From Aaosphaeria pasadenensis (Eukaryota > Ascomycota > Dothideomycetes > Pleosporales), in the NCBI GenBank assembly GCA_022813625.1, contig JAKLMB010000013.1, forward strand, positions 186,001 to 250,000: a stretch of DNA of 64,000 nucleotides. The letters run 5' to 3'. Shown one piece after another: positions 45,463-58,483 of this stretch; position 1 is the stretch's first letter; each line of letters opens with the position of its first letter. The notes under the pieces are model-generated. The model made no database searches. It had not been told where the DNA came from and saw only the letters and a program-made list of their open reading frames with translations. The translations under genes were made by a program, and so were the position numbers.

Positions 45463-46289
45463 ATGGATCTTGTACAGACAGTACGCAAAGAAGGCAGTCG
45501 GTAAGTTCCTATTCTTTGATCTGATGTAGGGGAACTAGAAACTAACATATGTGCAGTGGCGGGCGCAACGAGTTCAAGTGGGAGGATGTCAAGAATGATT
45601 CGCAGCGCGAGAACTATCTCGGCCACTCTCTCATGGCGCCCGTCGGCCGGTGGCAGAAAGGACGAGACTTGAACTGGTATGCCCGAGGCGGAGACGGTGA
45701 AGAAGGGGAGAAGAGCGAGGCCGACATCATCAAAGAAGAGAAGCGCAAACTAAAGGAAGCGGAGGAAGACGCCATGCTGAGGGCTATGGGACTGCCTGTT
45801 CCAGAACGTGCTAGTACCAATGCGAATCTCACGCCACTGGGCGAGAAGGCCCATGCAGCGGATGTCGATAAAGCGCTCGAGGAAAAGGCGAAGGAGGAGC
45901 CGGACAAAGAAGACGAGAAGAAGGAACGTCACCGCTCAAGGAGAGATCGAGGGGATAGAGACAGAGATGACGAAAGAAGGAGGAGGAAGCGGAGGTCAAG
46001 GAGTCGTTCAAATCACAGACATGGGCACGAAAGACGGAGAGACCGATCAAGGTCACGCGAGGGCAGGCGACACAGGCATAGGGATGACGAACACGACAGG
46101 CGCAGGCATCGATCTAGGGAAAGGGATCATGCGCGGGAAAGACGTCGAAGCAAGAGTCGTGACAGGGAGCCTGATTCGCGCCATCATCGGAGAAGGGAGC
46201 GGCCCTTGGATGATGAGCGGCCGCGCTCGCGGGATCGTCACCGAGACAGAAGTCGATCGCCCTACCAGTCACGTCGAAGAGATGACTGA
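45463..46289 (+). CDS. MMTAG2-like (kinase-phosphorylation domain) RS-rich nuclear protein
   Basis: Two exons (45463-45500 and 45557-46289; intron GTAAGT...TGCAG) give 256 residues. The N-terminus MDLVQTVRKEGSRGGRNEF, then FKWEDVKNDSQRENYLGHS and PVGRWQKGRDLNWYAR, is the conserved domain of the multiple-myeloma-tumour-associated protein 2 family, found from fungi to animals. An acidic/basic helix follows (EADIIKEEKRKLKEAEEDAM, MLRAMGLP). The second half is an almost pure Arg/Ser/Asp/His region of RS, RR, HR and RDR repeats like those of splicing factors. Nuclear speckle or splicing association is inferred from this composition; the molecular activity is unknown. The long plus-strand frame in +1 is a shadow of the RS coding bias. 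Confidence 0.9.
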
Positions 46290-46457
46290 GCTTCTCTCCC
46301 ACAAGCCACAGAATAGTACATACAGCTCCTTTACAGGTGCACATGGACTATTTTCCGTTATACGCCGTTTAGGCATAACACGTTGATACCCCCTAATCAA
46401 TCTTCATCTTTCAATCCATTGATACATCTATGCACACCGTCCGTCTAGACAACATGC

Positions 46458-47845
46458 TTACATGAACCTCTTCGGATCCAAACTGCTCAAATCCGCACTC
46501 TTCGCCTTCCCATCCCAAATCATTTCGCTAAGAACTTTGCCTGTCCCCGGTGCCTGGCAGACTCGTTAGTATCATTATCACAAATCTCCACCATCCAAAA
46601 AAGAACTCACATTCTGTATGCCCCAACACGTATGCCCCGCCCCTATAAACAAGCCCTTCGTCTTCGTCTCCCCAATATACGGACCACTACCCCTCGTTGC
46701 ATTAGGCAAGTAACAAGCCTGCCTTACCGTGACCTCCCCATCTCTCAACTCCTCAGAAATACTCGTAACCTGATCCACAATATCCTGACACCTGCCCTCG
46801 TCCACCTCTACGAGATCCGTCGACGCGGGCAGCGGAACGTACTGATCCCCCTCGCCGCAAGCATACACCTCGTTGTTAGGTCTTGCGTAGATCTCCGGCG
46901 TCACCGTCTGACTCCTCTTTCCACCCGCCTTAGGCAGATCGATGCTCGTAAACAGCGCGTACGCGGAGACGGGCCTCGAGGGGGTAATCGTGACGGAGTG
47001 TGCTCTGAGCGCCGAGATAGGCGCTTTCGGCCAAACAGTTGGAGTCCATGGTCCGGCTGTGAGTACTACGGTGTCGGCTTCGAGGGTCTTCTCCTCGCCG
47101 GTCGTTTTGTCGGTGTACTTCACACCTTCGACACTACCCGAGGAAGACGATTGCAGTACCTCCTTCGCAGAGCCAAACACGACCTTCACGCCCTTCTCCT
47201 CAGCCAGTTCCGCCATGGCCGTCGTGAACTTAAACGGATGCACCTGGGCCGTCGTGCTAGGGTCGCCCATCTCATCGTACGCGGCGATGCCGTCCGCCTG
47301 CACCCAGTCGAGGTCGTCCGGGACTCCCGCGGCGCGCAGCAGGCCGAGCGCCTTCTCGGACCGCTTCTGCAGCGAGACGGAGTCCTTGTTGAGGTTGAGC
47401 GCGTTGTTGGGCGTCTTGGATGGCGGGCGGCCTTTGGTGTCGAGCTGTCCGCAGTTCACGCCGCGGTAATCCCATCGTGAGGAGCCGGCGTGGGTTGATG
47501 CGAGCTCTTGGTGCAGGCGGTAGCTTAGGGGCACTATGCAGCTTGGGTAGGCCCATTTCTGGATACGTTGTGGTCAGTATTTGTGCATGCATGGCGTGGG
47601 TTTTGATATATAGGAGGGAGATAGAATACCGCTAATAGACCACCCGCTTTGCCTGATGCCCCGCCGGCGATCTTGGTCGCCTCCAGAAGGGTTATGCTAT
47701 CTCTTTCGCGGTTGAACTTCTCGTGGTGGGACAGGAAGTAGGCGGTCGTGGAGCCTATTATCCCACCGCCGATTATGACGATGTTTCGTTTTCGCTGTTC
47801 TTGGGCCATGATGGTCGTGATGTGGCGCGAAGATGTTCTGAGCAT
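46458..47845 (-). CDS. FAD-dependent oxidoreductase, DAO family
   Basis: Three exons (47630-47845, 46611-47558, 46458-46553) encode 419 residues from the ATG at 47845, or 407 from the internal ATG at 47809 (MAQEQRKRNIVIIGGGIIG). The extra 12 residues (LRTSSRHITTI) could be a short targeting extension. The FAD-binding Rossmann motif GGGIIGSTTAYFL is followed by LLEATKIAGGASGKAGG. The junctions restore GGLLAKWAYPSC and CWGIQNAPGTGKVLSE. The late GHTCWGIQNAPGTG is the second FAD-contact region of DAO-superfamily proteins. The middle has TVVLTAGPWTP. The family covers amino-acid and sarcosine-type oxidases; overall layout resembles yeast Tda3, a DAO-fold protein of unsettled function. The substrate is unknown. 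The start is 48 bp uncertain, the rest is firm. Confidence 0.9.
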
Positions 47846-48748
47846 CCAATTGTTCTGGCTGCGAACGGGGGGTTTAGCAGCAACTTCAGGCGACTTGATC
47901 AGAACAAATCCTGCTCATTCGTTGCAAGTCGTTTGCAGCAAGTCTATTATATACTATGTGTTTGATTTTGCGATTAGGATTGGATCGAATGAGGATATCG
48001 GAGTGTGGCAATCCATAAGTTCGATGTCTTGGCAACGAGCATTTCCACAACTACGTCATATGCGCTTCAGTTTATTATACGCATCCGCATGGTAGCTTTC
48101 CTCCATAGAGTCTCTGTAGTGTCAGTGTCGAGTCAGAACCTAATTGTGCACACCTGTATGTTCAGGTAGATCTGGGCCATAGACATTCACAAGCATATGG
48201 TCTAAAATGGGATCACATCTGCAATCTGATTTACTGATCAATCATTACATTCTCTACTCGACTGTCGATCGACCAGGCCCCTGACCTGGCCATTGACATT
48301 CCACTTATCGTTCTAAGTAACTGTAGCCGAATGCCTACAGTCAATTAGATGAAAAAGGAGAAACATGTTTGTGAACATGGACTCGCTAACAAGCCGCCGC
48401 CCACTTAGCCCAGCTTGAGGAAACATTTCTAAGACATGATGATTTTTACCATATTCCCTAAGATGTAACTTTGCAAGAAAAATCGGAAAGGAAGAAAAAA
48501 GGAGGAAAGGGGAGGTGGTGAGTGAGTAAAAGGGGTGTAGTAATGTTGTTACATGGCATACAGAAGGTCAAAAATTGTGCAATTCCGGAGACAGATCCTT
48601 CCAAAGGCCTGACCAAGAACGTAGTTTCTCATCTTCTTCATTTGCCCCACGGCTAGATGTGCAAGCGTATGTAGAGGTGGTTACGCTGAACATATTGGTG
48701 CGATAAGCCGGGTAAGGATCGCCGTGCACTTGGGGGATTTCATAGCTT
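47846..48748. other. Intergenic between DAO gene and PMT4
   Basis: A 903-bp gap with the oxidoreductase promoter and the PMT4 3' flank. The A/G-rich stretch at 48475-48535 is on the plus strand. No gene supported. Confidence 0.5.
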
Positions 48749-51383
48749 TTAATCCGTCATCCTCCAGGAACTGAACCATTTAAGGTGGCGCCATTGCGTG
48801 CTTGATCCCTCCATACCGAAGCAGAGGGCGCGGAACAGCCAGAACAGTCCAATGATAAGAACATACAATGCACCGAAGATGATCCAGTTGACTTGTTTGT
48901 TGAGCTTCCTTGTGGCCCAATCGATACAGAAGCCGGCGGTCAAGATGGCGAAATAGAGAGCGGGGTAGTAATGGTGAACATAGGTAACACGTCCCATAGC
49001 GACGAATGGAATGTAGTGAAGCACCCAACCGATAACGGGGTAAAGACCAGAGTAATGAATCTGATCGATGTCGGCCTGCTTCAACTCGTCATAACCACGT
49101 TGCCATCGGACGAGGTACCAGAGCACGATCAGACCAAAGATTCCCAGACTGGCAGTGCTTCCCCAGTAAACAGCTGGGTTTCCGAGAAGGAAGTATTTGA
49201 CGACTATTTCAGATTAGCTTAGCTTTATAAATCTTAGATGAGTCACCTACTATCGTCGTTCCAGCCACACATACGCAGACCAACGTGCAAAATAGGCCAT
49301 TGCCAGAAGCTGGAAGCAAGATCGTCTTGCTTATCGGGATCAGGGACAAGAGCGTTGTTGGAAGTCATCATGGCCACATTAAGATGGATAAAGTCTTGGA
49401 AGAAAGGAGACTTATAGGAGCCAGGGTCGCCAGGAGGGACTGTGCATGTTAGTTATCTCTCCATCCAATGTTGGAAGAATGGAATACTCACGCTTCTCGT
49501 TCCAGTGGCTCTCCACATTCCAGTGAGTGTAGACATCACGCGGCTTGTTCTGCTTAACACAGGTGGTCTCAATCTGCTTGAAACCCCATTGCGGCAAATT
49601 GACGTTGCCAGCGCGGAGGTAGCAACCAAGATCGGCGTGTCTCAAACGGAAAGAAGTGGTAAGAGTGCGAATCTTGGAGTAATCCCTCGAAGCAGCATCA
49701 CGAACAACTTCAATGATCCAATGATCCTTGGTGTCACCAACGGTGGTGTTGCCGTAGCAGGAAACTTCGTAGTCGGCCTTGGTCACAGGAGCGGCGATCT
49801 GATGGGAGTGAAGATTGCGGCCAGTTTGGGCGTGGATCAAACGGATGGTATCGCCATTTCCTGGGAAGCGAAGCTCCTCCTCCGGGGTGTAATCAGCCTC
49901 ACCACGGTTGGGGTAGAAGAACCAGTCGTTGTTGGAATCTTTGTGGTGGTAGCAAGTGATCTGCTGTTGCTGGGAGCCCTCCGGGAAAGTCTGGTGATGA
50001 GAGTGGAGCAAACCACCTCCGTAACCCATATTCTTTAAAGTTGCGCGGGAACCAAACGCAATCTCAAGAGGGCTGTCCTTACCAACCTCAGTACCACGAA
50101 GGTTCGCCTGGAAGAGGGAGCTCATCTGCGCGTCTCCGGGACCGCTGTTCTCCAAGATGAGGAAGTGAAGGAAGAAAGAGAACATGTAAACGGCGAGGGG
50201 GATGACGATCAAGCCGAACACACGGAATCCCACATGTGTGGCCAATTCAACCTATGTTTGTCAGTATATGCACAGATCATGGCATTGAAGAAAATCGAAC
50301 TCCGACATACCTTGGGCATCTTCAAGTTGCCAAATTTGTTCCATAGATCTTCAATGGTGTAGAGACCAACCAAAGCGGTAACGAAAAAGCCAACCCATTT
50401 GACACTGCAGACACAGCCGATGGAGACACCGGTCAACATCAACCACAATCCCCACTCTGGCGAAAATGGGTCATGCTGGAGGCGGTGGAACTTGGCCCAG
50501 CACAGAACGGTGGTGAATGTGAAGAGGAGCAGCATCGAGTCCAAAAGGATGAACCTGCTGATGGTGGTGTACGAGTTCTCGAAGAGTACCATGATGGTAA
50601 CCAACCAGACAGTAGGCCTGCGGAAGTTGAGCTCCTTTGCGGTGAAGTAGGCTACTGGAACGCATAGAGCACCGAAGCAGGCGTTGAAAACACGCATGAA
50701 AGTGTAGTTCAGCTCCGGTGGGTATGTCTCGCCAGACTTGAACTCGAAAGAACCATTGTAACCAGCGAGGTATCCGGACAATCCAACCAACATCTTTCCT
50801 AGCGGGGGGTGGACATCGAAGTAGAACTCGCGCTTGAGGTAATGCGAACCGAATTTACCGAAACTAAGTGAATGGTTAGAAAGTAGTAGAGATTTGTCGG
50901 TATGCTACATACTGAGCTTCATCCCACGTAACAATGGGAGACAAGCCAATCTTCCACATGCGCGTGAAGAAGGCAAGGGCAGTGAAAAGTATCGGTGCCC
51001 AGATAAATTCGTAGTCATCTATAGCACCCAAAACGGTGAAGGGCTATCATGCTGCGTTAGCTATCGACATTTTGATCAAAAGGTTCGTACGATGTTTCGA
51101 GTCGTAGCAAGCCCGCCTGAGCTGACACAGATCGCACCTTGCCAGCTTCGCCATGTGTTGCCTTGCACTTGCAATGCTCAAGCAACAAATGAAGTGGTAA
51201 GAGCAGGTTGCAAACCAAATGTGTCCTCCATGTGCTTGAATGACCAGGGTTACCTACCTTTTCCTTTGACTTCTCCGTCTCTGGAGCCTTCGCTGCGTAG
51301 GGTCCAGTAGGTTGTGGAACATTTCTCCTCCTGAGCTCTTCGGCATTGCCATTGGCACCGGTTGTGTGCGCCGTGGACGCCAT
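48749..51383 (-). CDS. PMT4: Protein O-mannosyltransferase Pmt4
   Basis: An ER-membrane enzyme that transfers mannose from dolichol-phosphate-mannose to Ser/Thr of secretory, cell-wall and membrane-anchored proteins. Six exons (51258-51383, 50913-51043, 50311-50863, 49492-50251, 49251-49439, 48749-49203) join in phase to 737 residues. The cytosolic N-terminus is MASTAHTTGANGNAEELRRR. The first luminal loop has SPIVTWDEAHFGKFGSHYLK with the catalytic DE pair, then FYFDVHPPLGKMLVGLSGYL. Multiple hydrophobic helices follow. The MIR region (about 320-500) includes GGGLLHSHHQTFPEGSQQQ and HAQTGRNLHSHQIAAPVT. The last part has VHHYYPALYFAILT and ends SSWRMTD. The KSGETYPPELNYTFMR segment and the single-class MIR pattern match Pmt4 rather than Pmt1/Pmt2. 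Confidence 0.96.
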
Positions 51384-52302
51384 ATTGAATGGCGATCTAC
51401 GCTGGAAAACGATTCGGACGTGGGTTTTGTTGACGAGTTGAGGATGGAGCGAGCGTTGGTATTAAAAGGGAGTACGATCAACCGGGGGGGTGGGCTGCGG
51501 AGTATCGCCTGGGGGCTGAATCCCGGGGGCGAGGAAGCTAGCCTGTCGTTAAGTGAAGGTAAGAGAAAGTGAATTAGAAAGGCGTAATAGAAGTGCCAGT
51601 CATTGAAGACTCGAATGAACAGCTCAATCAAAAAGATTTATTGCGCAGAAGCAGTGCGGCGGGACAGGAGGTCTTTCGAGGGACCAAAATAGAAGTAAGG
51701 GTGAGGGCGGGACGCTATGCCATAGTGGGACGGGAGTTTGGGACAGACAACTGGCATCTACGACCGACAGCCGCTTACGAGGCTACGAGCTGAACTTTGA
51801 AGGGGGCGACCGAGGCAAGGCACATTCGAATCTTCTACCAAAGGGATGGTGGTAAGTTGGTAACTGCAGATATGCCTTTTCTTTCAATTCTACTCTCCTG
51901 TGCGTTACAATGTTGAATAAAGACATGCTCATAAGTTATTATAATGATGCTGCCATCCTTACACGTGCAACTTTCAGTCAGTTGCTGAGGGTTGGCACGT
52001 CAGGCGGGCCACCTGCTAGCTTCATGTATCTTCCATATCTGAAGTAGCTATTCAAGTGTTTACTGTAGCTACCTATAATAACAGTCTTAATCTCTCGCGA
52101 TTATACCTTCATAGGCATAAAATAATAGTTGGAGGCTAGCCTGGCATGCCAGCCCTTTGTATATTGTAGGCACAAACCGCCCCTGTAATCATTCACAAAT
52201 GTGAGCCTTCTATATGACGAAACTGTGGCTAGGAAAAAGGATATCGTGGCACGTCGCGGCCAAAATGCGAAATCATTAGTATATGCGCGCATGCATAGCT
52301 TT
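51384..52302. promoter_or_regulatory. PMT4 upstream region
   Basis: A 919-bp gap between PMT4 and the sugar-transporter 3' end. The PMT4 promoter should be in the first few hundred bases. No gene supported; the short plus frames read against PMT4 are shadows. Confidence 0.5.
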
Positions 52303-54672
52303 TCACTCATCATCGTCCTGTCCCACGCGCTTGTATTTGCCGCCTGAACTGTCGCCATCCTTCTTCCCCTTGTTCTTCTTCACAATGTTCGAAATCCAGC
52401 CACCAAGACCCTCGCTGCTTTCGCCCTCGGCCTTGGGTAAAGAGCTGCCAGCTTCGACATCCGGAGGCTCAATGTCGAGGCCAGGGATGGCACTTTCGGG
52501 TCCGGCGCGACCGGATCGAATATCGAGGGAGGGCACGGGGGAACGATTGCCACCACTGAATAGTGACTCTGCTTCGGCCAAAGTCTGCGGGGTGGGCATG
52601 ACGGACGTAGCATCTCCGAACAAAGAGTTCATGTCCTCCAGACGGACATTGGCAGTCTCCGGGTAGATGAACCAGACTATTGCGGTCAGTATCACTTCTT
52701 CAAAGTTATGCGGGACACAAGCAACTTACCAATAACAAAACTAATAGCGCAGAAAAATGCGTGAATGAGGTATAGACGCCATTGAATGTGCTCTTGTAGG
52801 ATGGGTGTCATTTCTCCAACGAGCCAGTTGAATGCCCAGTTCGTTGCAGTACTCAAACTTGCTCCTTTGGCGCGAATGCTCAGGGGCAGAATCTCGGGTG
52901 GGTACAGCCATGGAATAGGTCCCCAAGAAGCACCGAAGGCGGCGTTGTATATCATGACGAAGAGAACGACCAAGTTTGGTGTCCAGCTTGCCTGCAGATA
53001 GATGAAGTACGAGATAGCAGAGAGCGATAACGTCATAGCCACGGCTCCAGATAGCAAGATCACTCGGCGTCCTAAGGTATCGACAACATACCAGGGTGGA
53101 ATCGTGGAGAGCAGATAGGTAATGGCGTTAATACCGGTCATCAAAATAGCTTGTCGTCCGTACCAGCCGGCCTCCTCGAAGACCAAAGGTGCATAGTAGG
53201 AAATAACATTGATACCGTTCAATTGGGCGAGCGCCTGCGCAGACATGGCGATAAAGACGCGCTTGGAGTAACGCTTGAACATATCAGAATACGAGCGTTC
53301 ACCCTCCTGTCGGCCAAGCAACACGTTCATTTTGATTTCGCGATATTCGTCTCGAGCCTTGGGATTGTGGATATCGCCCTTTCCGTAGAGGTTAGCAATT
53401 ACCACAATGCCTTCTTCGTCGTGATCATTGTCCAGGAGCCACCTGATGCAGTGTTAGTCTGTGATATGGTGCAAGGAATTCCGTATACAACCTTGGGGAC
53501 TCGCAAATGAGCAAGCTGCCACCCGCAAGAAGTGCGCCCATGACGCATTGCATCAAGAGAGGTATTCTCCACGACCAGTTATTTTGAATGAAACTGCAGA
53601 AGTAGTCCACCCAGACACTCGCGGCATAACCGGTAATATTGCCGGTAAACTCGATACAAGCAAGTTTTCCACGATTGTGAGGAGGCGAGATCTCGGATTG
53701 GTATACCGGGACGATGGTGGAGAGGGTACCAACTCCCAAACCAGCAATGATTCTTCCAAGAAGCATCATTGGCATGCCATTTGCGAAGGTTTGCAAGGCT
53801 CCGCCGACGATGAACACCAGGGATCCGTACAGGATCGTTCTACGTCGGCCGAGGATGTCACCAATCTTGCCCACCAGCAAAGAAGATATGAAAGCACCGA
53901 CTTCTAATATGGCCACCATGGTACCCAATTCGGCGCTTGTGGGCTGGTTGAAATAGTTTTTAAAATGGTTTCCACTATGGGACAAGATTAGGCGCGATCG
54001 ACTGTGAGAGGGGTTGGAAAGGCGTACGTGATAATACCAGACATTACACCTTGATCATATCCAAATAGAAATACACCTAATGAGACAAAAACACTTGTGA
54101 AATAGCTGGTCGCATTGGGTCAGTCTGTACGCCCCATCATCGCGGGCTTATACCAAACTCACAGCAGCTTCTTCCCGTGCAGCCCGTGGATACGGGACGG
54201 TCCATCTCCGGGTGCCATGATGGTTGCAAGTATCCTCTCTGCTTTCGAAATGGAACGTGGCCCAGGGTCGGGTATCTCGATATCCTCCTTACGGATACCA
54301 CCTGGCTTTTCCCTGATATCGTCCTGCGACTGGAAACGAGCTCGTTTCTGCTGGCGGCGATGCTTGGGAGGAAGAGCAGCTCCGTCGAGTGACTCTCGTA
54401 GGCGAATTCGAAGAGGATCCTCTCGGTCGGCTAGTTGGTCGACGAGGTCGCCTGTATCACTCCAGACGGAGAGGTCGGAGTCGGTGGATGGGGTGTCGAA
54501 CGAGGACCGTTCGCTGAGCTTGTCTTGGTCGTCGAGGAGATAGGCCGAGTCGGCGTCTCGTGTTCGTGAGGACGAAGAGGATAAGGTGTGGAGGGGAATA
54601 TTGGCCGGCCTCCTAGAATTCGGATAGGAAGGAATATTGAATGTAGTCGGGCCTTGGAGAGCAGCCCTGACT
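52303..54672 (-). CDS. MFS sugar transporter with long N-terminal tail; 5' end uncertain
   Basis: A sugar-porter family MFS protein. Exons 54028-54105, 53492-53974, 52730-53442 and 52303-52676 are firm; the first recognised exon ends at 54163. The transmembrane core starts FVSLGVFLFGYDQGVMSGI. Loop 2-3 is GKIGDILGRRRTILYG (GxxxDxxGRR) and TM4-5 has RIIAGLGVGTLSTIVPVYQSE. The 6-7 loop ends with YGKGDIHNPKARDEYR, TM7 has AQLNGINVISYYAPLVFEE, and PWLYPPEILPLSIRAKGAS and FIYPETANVRLEDM close the domain. The tail holds PSLDIRSG and PGLDIEPPDV repeats. Upstream of the core, about 165 residues of hydrophilic Ser/Arg/Asp-rich tail are open (PSTDSDLSVWSDTGDLVDQ). No ATG exists in this frame until 54218 (MAPGDGPSRIHG); the open frame starts at a GTG. 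I think a short first exon lies upstream of an acceptor at 54666 or 54672. The substrate is unknown. Confidence 0.88.
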
Positions 54673-57600
54673 CTAAAGAAGATGCAGCAGCAGCACGGCG
54701 GCACGTCACCGGGCCAGTATCGTATTCAGGATTGGTGGAGGAGTTGTGGAAGCAGCGGTAAAGTCACATTGAAGTAGGAAACTAGGTACGAGTAGCTAAG
54801 CATGCATATACCTAGACAAGTTGGGACGGGCACAGAAAGAGGATAAGAACAAGACCAGGAAAGGTGATCGTTGATGTTGCTCCTCTTCCCTGGCACCGTC
54901 TGGTCAGCTTCCTGCCAAGAAGACCCTCTCTTCCCATTATCCTCGCTATGACATCGGCCCGAGCGGTGTATCAGCCAGTACGTACTGTAGGTACATCATA
55001 CTTTGGACAGTAGTTTGTGCGTGTAGATAAAGATATCCTCGCACTACTCCGTACTCGTGCTACCAATTGATTGAGCGATTATTATTGGGGGAAAGGGTCG
55101 ATAAGAGAGATTTGTTAATACTCGTAGTCTACAAAGAGGGAAGCGTGAACGTCGCAGTTGCGGTTGCGGCCATGAATGAATGCACGTTGATCGTCACTCT
55201 GCTTTCGATCTTTCCCCCCACTACCTAATAAATTGCTACAGATCTCTTGTGCGTACGACATTGACCATAATGGAATAGTATAACCTCTCATAGGTACTCC
55301 GCGCGTACAGCAGGCGGAATACTTGTTAATTCTTTGACGCTGATCGTACCTGTAGCCCACATCGTACCAACCCACTCCACAACTACGCTTCCACCGCAGG
55401 ATGGAATGGAATGGCCTGCAACATAGCCCGGCAGTGGCAGGTCAGCCTATTCTACACAGGGGCGACGGATGGAGGGCGGTGGGCTCTGAGACGAGGTTGA
55501 TAGGATAGATTGCAGAACCATGTGTAACCCGCGAACATGACAGAGCAGCACCGGTTCATGATGAAATGTGTATCTGTCTGCCTTCGGAGGATGTCTATCA
55601 TTTGCGCCTCCCATGTGAAACCCGTATCTACTCCTATGACCTCTGACTACTGACCTTGATAGTGTCACAAGCTTGATGAATCAACATTGTTCGAAGTTTC
55701 GAAGCAGGTGGGGTGCTGGGGATAGTATGGAGTCTGCACCCATCGATCCCCACAACTCCAGCAATTACCTATCCTATGAGTTGATAGGTGGTGAACTCCA
55801 CAGTAATAACTGATTAATGGTCGACGAGAATCTCACGATTGCGGTGGACAGTTTGAAGCGGGACGAGCGGCGCCCTGATGAGGTATGGGTGTGTGCTATC
55901 TGCCCAACGACGTCACTAGGCAGACAGTAGTACGGTTTTGAGGACGAGAAGGGTTTAGAGACAACAAATGTTGAACATGGGCGTCACGGCGTGTGTGCGT
56001 GCTTTCCCCCTTGCCAGTTTGCGGTCACGATAGGTTCTCACGTGGATGTCGCATGCGTTGGAACTTGATATGGAATACCCGCCGTGGTAAGCAATACATA
56101 CCAAAGTAACTACGGCGTACACAGTAGATACTCGCATCATACTCCGTAGATAGGCAGCATCTACGAGTACAAATATCTTCAGTCGGCAAAGCAAACCACA
56201 ACACAGAGACCTGTAGTTCCCCGAGGAGCTCTTAGGTTCGGCCTTGAAACCTCTCTCTCCCAACTCCGAGATGCAGTCACTCATTGCAAGACCGATGGTG
56301 GGCGTTGTGTAGATGTTGGAGCATAGCAGATGCCTACAGGTACAGGCGTGAATGGGAACTTTGTGGGTGTGATTGTACAAGTTGAGACTCAACTGCAATA
56401 ATTGTAGTCGTGAATCGTGATTGCACATTTGTTATGATCGACGGCCTGATTCGTACAGAGTGCACTGATTCTTTGCATTGACCTCGAAGATGCTCATCTC
56501 GCTAGAGTCATGCCATTGATAATTGAACAAGGATTGGTGATTTGATTTAAGCACAACTTAGGCACTCCATGGATGCATTATATTTCATTATACGGCCTCA
56601 TCGTTGTATTATTTTGCCCCAACAAGAATCCAACATGCGATTAATTAAGTACAGTGATTGCACTTCATAGAAGAGAAGCATCAATTGTACATAATTGACT
56701 ATCTCCGACACTGTCTCCTTGATTGCTTGCATTGCTTCAAGTCTCACGAAGCTGGCATCTCGGCATGACAGCCCCCAATTACTGTGCCGGGGATCCTCCT
56801 CGTTTTCTGCGACTTCAAACTCGGTAAGCCAAATTCTACAAGGAAACCCTCTCGTTTCTGCAGCACACCTCGGTAGATGTGCTCACATCACTTTACACAG
56901 TACAAGTACGAGAAAAAGGCAAATAACCAGTGGGTGGATGTTGCTAGCAAGGCATCAATCTGCAACACTCTGCGGTGACCTCGTCCACGACTGACAGGAA
57001 TTGACCTAGGAGTCCACAGCATATCTACGCCGTACATGTTGTGGCAATGTTAGAGGGATATTTGCTCCATAAGGCACTGTAACCCACACTATCAATATTG
57101 CGCATATGTGTTATGGACTATCATAATGCGTGCCTGTCATCAACACCTCACCCCTCCTGTTGTGAACAGTGCCTTACCCAAGCCTCGCCTTGCCGGGCGG
57201 CGCGCAGTAGCTCCAAGTAATAATGGCGTGCAGGAAGGAATGCAAGATCTCTTCAAGGCGGAGCGGAGTGGAGCGGTAGAATGCAGTGTGCAATGGCCCG
57301 TGGAGTGCAGTGGAGTGGATTAGTAGACTGTCCTCTCTGCTTCTCGGTCTGACTGTCATGTGCATGCAGCATGGCCCTACTTTTACCTACACAGTATCTT
57401 GATATAATAACACCGACTTGCCAAATATAGGAGACGTTGCCCCCGGTCCTCCAAGACGTTTCATGTTTGCATAGACGATGTGATTGGGTAAGAGCCGTCA
57501 TTTGCTTGATTCTGCTTCGGGGATGGAAGAAGCGCGAGATGGGTGATGTGCCGGGATGTTGTAAAGAGAAAAGCAAGGTTTTTTTGTCGCCCTTCAGAGC

Positions 57601-58483
57601 CCAGTTGCAAAGCAGAAGCCGTCGTTGGGTGTCCGTCGTACAGGACTGGACTGTGAGTCTGTGTACGGTGACTATTAGTTACAGACAGTCAGTCTTGTTG
57701 GGTTGAAGCAGGATTTGTGAATAAAGGCCCGCTAATAACCTTAAGTGAGGACGCATCGAGCAAGCGGCCAAGGTCCTTCTTTCACACTCTACTCCGCTAT
57801 CCTCTATACTCTCTCTTATACTGTTATACAGTGTCTCGTGAATAATTACTTGTAACAATTCAAACCCTTCACACACACACACTCCCTACTCTCCTCTCCT
57901 GGCGCGACTCGGCAACACAAGTCTCGTTCTTCGCGTCCACGACTCCACGTCGCCATAAGTACAAGTATCATATCCTAATCGCACTCACATTCGCCCTCGC
58001 CTTTGGCCTGCAGTGCGCCACATAATTAGCTCGACCATTGCCCATCATCTCTGATCTCTCCTGCTGCTGTGCGCAATCGTTAGTTGACCAACACCAATCC
58101 TGTTACGAGTAGTTTACTAGGCGAAGCTTGGGGTCCCCCTGTTGCTTGTCTGGGTTGTGTCTGTGTGCTGGTGCGTAGCAACCAAGTCGAACCAACAGGT
58201 TTCCCGTTTCCGTTTCCGTTTCCAAACCAGCCTCCTTGGTACACATCATCAATCAATCGCGCCTCTCTCGTCCACTCCTGCTCCACACATCCCATCTTCC
58301 CTTTCCTTTTCTCGACTTTTCAGCAACCCCACTGAACATACCGCCCTCGTTCACACGTCGCATTCGATACGCCTTCATCATCGCATCGCATTCAATTACC
58401 CCATATCGCTGCCTTTCGTTCACGACCTCACGAGGTTACGCGCCCACAGCAACGGGTGTGTCTCCTGAGCCCGAGTCGTCGCC
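54673..58483. other. Long gene-free region upstream of CHS7-like gene
   Basis: About 3.8 kb without a supportable gene. It contains the sugar-transporter promoter at the left and the CT-rich CHS7-like leader at the right (58200-58480), including a GTTTCC tandem at about 58204-58222. Two TACTCCGTA motifs (55045, 56140) occur. Purine/pyrimidine tracts and ACACACAC (57872) are present. Frames on either strand look non-coding. Confidence 0.5.
58204..58222 (+). repeat. GTTTCC short tandem repeat
   Basis: Three exact GTTTCC units follow one imperfect unit (GGTTTCCC), in the leader region of the CHS7-like gene. Short and probably of no function. Confidence 0.7.

Noticed and set aside
48893..50038. 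Plus-strand frames under PMT4
   Set aside because: Antisense shadows of PMT4 exons.
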